A DNA stretch of 64,000 nt from Pseudomonas sp. Fl4BN1. GTDB taxonomy: Bacteria > Pseudomonadota > Gammaproteobacteria > Pseudomonadales > Pseudomonadaceae. A program made the position numbers and the translations under genes. The DNA lies in NCBI RefSeq assembly GCF_009908285.1, contig NZ_JAAARM010000031.1, forward strand, positions 1 to 64,000. Direction: 5' to 3'. Below the pieces are notes generated by a model, which was not told the DNA's origin, searched no databases, and worked only from the letters and a program-made list of their open reading frames with translations. This document shows, piece after piece, positions 60,095 to 64,000 of this stretch. Position 1 is the first letter of the stretch, and each line of letters starts with the position of its first letter.

Positions 60095-61708
60095 TCAGGC
60101 CTGGATGCCGAGGATGTCGCGAGCCACCGCTTCAGCGATGCGAACCCCGTCGACTCCGGCGGAGAGAATGCCCCCGGCGTAACCAGCGCCTTCACCGGCC
60201 GGATACAACCCTTTCACGTTCAAGCTCTGCATCGAAGCATCACGGGTGATGCGCAGAGGCGATGAGGTGCGGGTCTCGATGCCGGTCAGCACTGCGTCGT
60301 GCAGGGAGTAACCCTTGATCTGCCGCTCGAAGGCCGGCAGGGCTTCACGAATGGCCTCGATGGCGAAGTCCGGCAAGGCCAGTGCCAAGTCTCCCAGGTT
60401 CACTCCTGGCTTGTAGGACGGTTCGACGCTGCCCAGGGTGCTGCTGGGTTTGCCGGCGATGAAGTCGCCCACCAACTGCGCCGGGGCCTGGTAGTTGCTG
60501 CCGCCAAGGACGAAGGCGAGGGACTCCAGGCGCTCCTGCAGTTCGATACCGGCCAGTGGGCCGCCCGGATAATCCACTTCCGGAGTGATGCCTACAACGA
60601 TGCCTGAGTTGGCATTGCGTTCGTTGCGTGAGTACTGGCTCATGCCGTTGGTCACGACCCGATTCGGCTCGGATGTGGCCGCCACCACAGTGCCCCCCGG
60701 GCACATGCAGAAGCTGTAGACCGAGCGGCCGTTCTTGGCGTGGTACACCAGCTTGTAGTCGGCGGCGCCGAGTTTCGGGTGGCCGGCGTACTTGCCCAGG
60801 CGCGCACTGTCGATCAGCGATTGCGGGTGCTCGATACGGAAACCCACTGAAAACGGCTTGGCTTCCATGTACACGCCACGGCCGTGGAGCATGCGGAAGG
60901 TGTCGCGGGCACTGTGGCCCAGGGCCAGGATCACGTGCCGGGAGTGCAGTTGTTCACCACTGGCCAGCTCCACACCCTGCAATTGCTCATCCTCGATCAA
61001 CAGGTCGGTGACCCGTTGCTCGAAGCGCACTTCACCGCCCAGGGCGATGATCTGCTGGCGCATGTTCTCCACCACGCCGGTGAGACGGAAGGTGCCGATG
61101 TGCGGCTTGCTGACGTAGAGGATCTCGTCCGGCGCACCGGCCTTGACGAACTCGTGGAGGACCTTGCGGCCATGGTGCTGCGGGTCCTTGATCTGGCTGT
61201 AGAGCTTGCCATCGGAGAAGGTCCCGGCACCGCCTTCGCCGAACTGCACGTTGGACTCGGGGTTGAGCACGCTTTTACGCCACAGGCCCCAGGTGTCCTT
61301 GGTGCGCTCGCGCACTTCCTTGCCGCGCTCGAGGACGATTGGCTTGAAGCCCATCTGCGCCAGCAACAGGCCGGCAAAGATCCCGCAAGGGCCGAAACCC
61401 ACCACGATCGGCCGCTCGCTAAGATCTGCCGGGGCTTGTCCCACCACCTTGTAGCTGACATCCGGCGCCGGGTTGACGTTACGGTCGTCGGCGAACTTGA
61501 GCAGCAACGGTGCTTCGTCGCGCACGCTGAGGTCGATGGTGTAGATGAAGCACAGTTCGGAAGACTTCTTGCGCGCATCGTAGCTGCGTTTGAACAAGGT
61601 GAAATCGAGCAGGTCATCGCTGGTGATGCCCAGGCGCTGCACGATAGCGGCGCGCAGGTCTTCATCGGGATGGTCGATCGGCAACTTGAGTTCGGTGATT
61701 CGTAACAT
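60095..61708 (-). CDS. FAD-dependent oxidoreductase (COG2509-type)
   Basis: This 537-residue flavoprotein has a preceding N-terminal domain of about 95 residues, then a dinucleotide fold IVVGFGPCGIFAGLLLAQMG with the GxGxxG variant, NVQFGEGGAGTFSDGKL, and a C-terminal GAGYAGGILSAGVDGVRIAEA FAD-binding block. Members of COG2509 are uncharacterised dehydrogenases. Start ATG 61708; nine codons upstream are in frame without support. Confidence 0.82.
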   Translation of the reverse strand: MLRITELKLPIDHPDEDLRAAIVQRLGITSDDLLDFTLFKRSYDARKKSSELCFIYTIDLSVRDEAPLLLKFADDRNVNPAPDVSYKVVGQAPADLSERPIVVGFGPCGIFAGLLLAQMGFKPIVLERGKEVRERTKDTWGLWRKSVLNPESNVQFGEGGAGTFSDGKLYSQIKDPQHHGRKVLHEFVKAGAPDEILYVSKPHIGTFRLTGVVENMRQQIIALGGEVRFEQRVTDLLIEDEQLQGVELASGEQLHSRHVILALGHSARDTFRMLHGRGVYMEAKPFSVGFRIEHPQSLIDSARLGKYAGHPKLGAADYKLVYHAKNGRSVYSFCMCPGGTVVAATSEPNRVVTNGMSQYSRNERNANSGIVVGITPEVDYPGGPLAGIELQERLESLAFVLGGSNYQAPAQLVGDFIAGKPSSTLGSVEPSYKPGVNLGDLALALPDFAIEAIREALPAFERQIKGYSLHDAVLTGIETRTSSPLRITRDASMQSLNVKGLYPAGEGAGYAGGILSAGVDGVRIAEAVARDILGIQA

Positions 61709-61820
61709 GACAGGGTCCGGGTAGGCGGTGCGCAACAGTGCGCCGGCTTGCTTTGCACAAACCGGCGATTATAAGCCGCAATCCACCTTGGCCGTCAGGC
61801 TAAAACCGCAGTTCGTCGAA

Positions 61821-62501
61821 TCAGTCGTTGCGCGAACCGCCGAAATAGCCGCAACCGCGCTGGACCTGGCCGTCGACCCGCAGCTCGGCGGTGAGGTGCT
61901 GGACGCTACCGGTCACGCTATCGACGCAACGCTGTGGAGCAACCCAGAGCTCCACACGCTGGTGGTTGGCCTCACTGGTGAGATTGAAGCGGCCGTCCCC
62001 CAGCTGTTCCTCCAGGTAGGGCAGGGCCAGGGTCGGCTGGCCGGCGCGCTCGATCATCATGCCCTTGGCACTGACATCGACGTTCCAGGCCGGGTTCTTG
62101 CTGCCGGCCCGGAGAATCAGGCGTTGGAAGTTGGGATCGTTGCAGGCGCTGCCCGAGCGTTCGATGCGATACAGCTGGCGCAGGTCCAGTTGGCCATCGC
62201 TGCTGCCACTGGCGGAGAACTTGCCCCGCAGGTCGGCGAACAGCTTGCCTTGCTTATCAGCCAGGGTGGCGGCTTCCTGCAGCACGCTGGTACCGCCGCC
62301 ATCACTGATCACGTAGCGGCGATCCTCAGTGCAGGGCTTGAACAGCAGCTTGCCATCGGCCGCGCTGAGTTCACCCTGCATCCGGGTCAGCCCGGCCATG
62401 GACGGAGCCCGGGGCTGGTCGTTGAACATCGGCAGCATCTGGCAACCGGCAAACAGTGGCATCAGAGCGAAACAAAGCAGGGAACGGGCGGTGCGCATCA
62501 T
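61821..62501 (-). CDS. Lipoprotein, probably COG3650-like
   Basis: This 226-residue protein has a lipoprotein signal (LLCFALMPLFAGC) and a two-part mature region. The C-terminal end (RCVDSVTGSVQHLTAELRVDG, then GCGYFG) resembles the COG3650 lipoproteins found with stress genes, function unknown. GGAGACC precedes the start at 62501; a second ATG follows directly. Confidence 0.72.
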   Translation of the reverse strand: MMRTARSLLCFALMPLFAGCQMLPMFNDQPRAPSMAGLTRMQGELSAADGKLLFKPCTEDRRYVISDGGGTSVLQEAATLADKQGKLFADLRGKFSASGSSDGQLDLRQLYRIERSGSACNDPNFQRLILRAGSKNPAWNVDVSAKGMMIERAGQPTLALPYLEEQLGDGRFNLTSEANHQRVELWVAPQRCVDSVTGSVQHLTAELRVDGQVQRGCGYFGGSRND

Positions 62502-62629
62502 GGGGTCTCCAAACGGAAGCCGACACGTTACGCAGCCAGCCCGGTCACCACAACCCCGGATTGACCGGAACGGGTGGAGCGCACTTGCCGACGCAGAAGC
62601 CCGAGAGATTGTCGCCGTCGGCAAGGGAG

Positions 62630-62654
62630 CCTTCGCTGGCAAGCCCACTCCTGC
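62630..62654. repeat. Single REP unit
   Basis: CCTTCGCTGGCAAGCCCACT, then CCTGC: one partly degenerate REP unit between the SDR and lipoprotein genes. Confidence 0.75.
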
Positions 62655-62676
62655 CCCCTCGGTTTCTGCAGGGGCT

Positions 62677-63276
62677 TCAGCCGACGTGATAGGTCTGGCC
62701 AGTCTGCAGGCCTTCCACGCTTTTCGCGTAGGCCAGGGCTACATCAGCCGCCGGCACCGGCTTGAAACCACGGAAGTACGGGGCGTACTTGCCCATGGCT
62801 TCTTGCAGCACATTGGGGCTCACGGAGTTGACTCGCAGGCCTCGCGGCAGTTCGATGGCGGCGGCCCGCACAAAGCTGTCGATGGCGCCGTTGACCAGGG
62901 CTGCCGAGGCGCCGCTGCGGATCGGATCGTGGCTCAGGACGCCGGTGGTGAAGGTGAAGGAGGCGCCGTCGTTGGCGTACTCGCGACCGATCAGTAGCAG
63001 ATTGACCTGGCCCATCAGCTTGTCTTGCAGGCCCAGGTTGAAGTGCTCGGCGGTCATCTCTGCCAGGGGCGCGAAGGTGACGTTGCCGGCAGCGCAGACC
63101 AGCGCATCGAAACGCCCGGTCTTTTCAAACAGCGCGCGGATTGACTGGCTGTCGCTGATATCCACCTGGAAATCACCGCGGGTGCGGCCGATACGGATGA
63201 CTTCATGACGTTGCGCCAGTTCCCGGTCAACTGCCGAGCCAACAGTGCCGTGGGCACCGATCAAGAGAATCTTCAT
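62677..63276 (-). CDS. Short-chain dehydrogenase-fold protein lacking YxxxK
   Basis: This 199-residue protein has an NAD(P)-binding loop GAHGTVGSAV (7-16), CAAGN as the NAG motif, and the helix pattern of SDRs (IELPRGLRVNSVSPNV). Where the catalytic YxxxK should be, the sequence reads A125-ALV-N129, and no Ser-Tyr-Lys triad is visible. It may bind a nucleotide without classical SDR catalysis. ATG 63276 follows GAGGAAC; it is divergent from the LysR gene, which may control it. Confidence 0.8.
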   Translation of the reverse strand: MKILLIGAHGTVGSAVDRELAQRHEVIRIGRTRGDFQVDISDSQSIRALFEKTGRFDALVCAAGNVTFAPLAEMTAEHFNLGLQDKLMGQVNLLLIGREYANDGASFTFTTGVLSHDPIRSGASAALVNGAIDSFVRAAAIELPRGLRVNSVSPNVLQEAMGKYAPYFRGFKPVPAADVALAYAKSVEGLQTGQTYHVG

Positions 63277-63381
63277 GGGCTGTTCCTCTAAAGGGGGGGG
63301 ACGAGGTTGCAGTCTAGAGTGGTTTTTTTCATGGATTAACGTGCTAATAGGCAACCTTTGGTTTTCAAGTGGAAACAATCC

Positions 63382-64000
63382 ATGAGCGAGATGGATGACC
63401 TGGCGGCGTTTGCGGTGTTGGTCGAGGCCGGCAGCTTTACCCTGGCCGCCCAGCAATTGGGTTGCAGCAAGGGCCAGTTATCCAAGCGCATCAGCGCCCT
63501 GGAGGCGAGGTTCGCCGTGGTGCTGCTGCAGCGCACCACCCGTCGCCTGGACCTGACTGCTGCGGGTGCGGCGCTATTGCCCCAGGCCCAGGCCTTGGTG
63601 GTTCAGGTCGAGCGGGCGCATCAGGCATTGGCCCGGCTCAAGGACGACATGGCTGGGCCGGTGCGGCTGACGGTGCCGGTGTCGCTTGGAGAAACCTTTT
63701 TCGACGGCCTGCTGCTGGAGTTCTCCCGGCATTACCCTGACGTGCAGATCGAGCTCGACCTGAGCAACGGCTACCGTGACCTGGCCCGGGAAGGTTTTGA
63801 CCTGGCAGTACGCTCGGACGTCGCCAACGATCAGCGCCTGGTAGCCCGGCCATTGCTGGCCTGGCATGAAATGACCTGTGCCAGCCCGGCGTACCTGGAG
63901 CAGTACGGCGAACCGCAGACGCCCAGGGCGCTGGCCGAGCACCGCTGCCTGCTCAACAGCCATTACAGTGGGCGCGAGGAGTGGTTGTATCACCAGCGTC
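63382..64000 (+). CDS. LysR-family regulator, 3' end outside window
   Basis: ATG 63382 opens a frame that runs to the window end (206 codons seen). The N-terminal HTH is LAAFAVLVEAGSFTLAAQQL with GCSKGQLSKRISALE, and the effector domain begins GPVRLTVPVSLGETFFDGLL. It is of the CrgA/AaeR-like subgroup. Divergent from the SDR-like gene with 105 nt between, so it may regulate it. Confidence 0.92.
   Translation, partial: MSEMDDLAAFAVLVEAGSFTLAAQQLGCSKGQLSKRISALEARFAVVLLQRTTRRLDLTAAGAALLPQAQALVVQVERAHQALARLKDDMAGPVRLTVPVSLGETFFDGLLLEFSRHYPDVQIELDLSNGYRDLAREGFDLAVRSDVANDQRLVARPLLAWHEMTCASPAYLEQYGEPQTPRALAEHRCLLNSHYSGREEWLYHQR

Overview
The window is chromosomal DNA of a fluorescent pseudomonad, most likely the Pseudomonas protegens/chlororaphis side of the P. 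fluorescens group. The reasons are Pseudomonas-type gene neighbourhoods (cinA-recA-recX, erdR-dgkA, finR/fpr, mprF with a VirJ-type hydrolase, aotJQMOP), high-GC codon use, REP elements of the GTAGGAGCCGGCTTGCCGGCGAA type, and a lectin-like bacteriocin gene next to cinA-recA. The species call is inference from memory of these families, not from a database search.

Bases 1-3620 are the right end of a phage-tail (prophage or tailocin) locus. It holds the end of a tail fibre gene, a fibre assembly chaperone, a GH19 endolysin, an Rz-like i-spanin with an Rz1-like o-spanin nested in another frame, a Mu Com-like zinc-finger gene and, 8 nt further on, llpA. The host backbone resumes at the short cinA, then SOS-controlled recA and recX.

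Bases 6-25 kb are housekeeping and envelope genes: a LOG-family nucleosidase, a small orphan protein, a PA3611-like secreted protein, a DTW-domain tRNA modification enzyme, an EamA exporter, erdR, dgkA, the divergent finR/fpr pair, trmO, rhlG, a YehS-like protein, an RsuA-like pseudouridine synthase that has lost its catalytic Asp, a GNAT enzyme, rimO, kup, and the mprF-virJ pair for aminoacyl-phosphatidylglycerol. Two nearly identical initiator tRNA units follow.

Bases 25-44.5 kb hold SOS-controlled dinB, a lipoprotein, proS, ampG, an alkyltransferase-like DNA repair protein, a DUF481 outer membrane protein, capB, dcd, a small Pro/Glu-rich protein, the arginine/ornithine transport operon aotJQMOP, a QuiP-like acylase, a YfcG-type glutathione transferase, an isochorismatase-fold protein with Ser for Cys, and an operon with two SEC-C metal-binding proteins.

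Bases 44.5-64 kb carry envelope and secreted proteins (two OmpA-domain lipoproteins, a collagen-like protein, a CopD-like membrane protein, a clan-A glycosidase, a SlyB-like lipoprotein), dinG, two tandem serine hydrolases, pdxH, nhaA, a cysteine synthase-family enzyme, a large flavoprotein, a lipoprotein, a divergent SDR and the start of a LysR regulator cut by the window edge.

The most unusual points are the Com-LlpA arrangement, the nested spanin gene, and several proteins whose family active-site residues are replaced.
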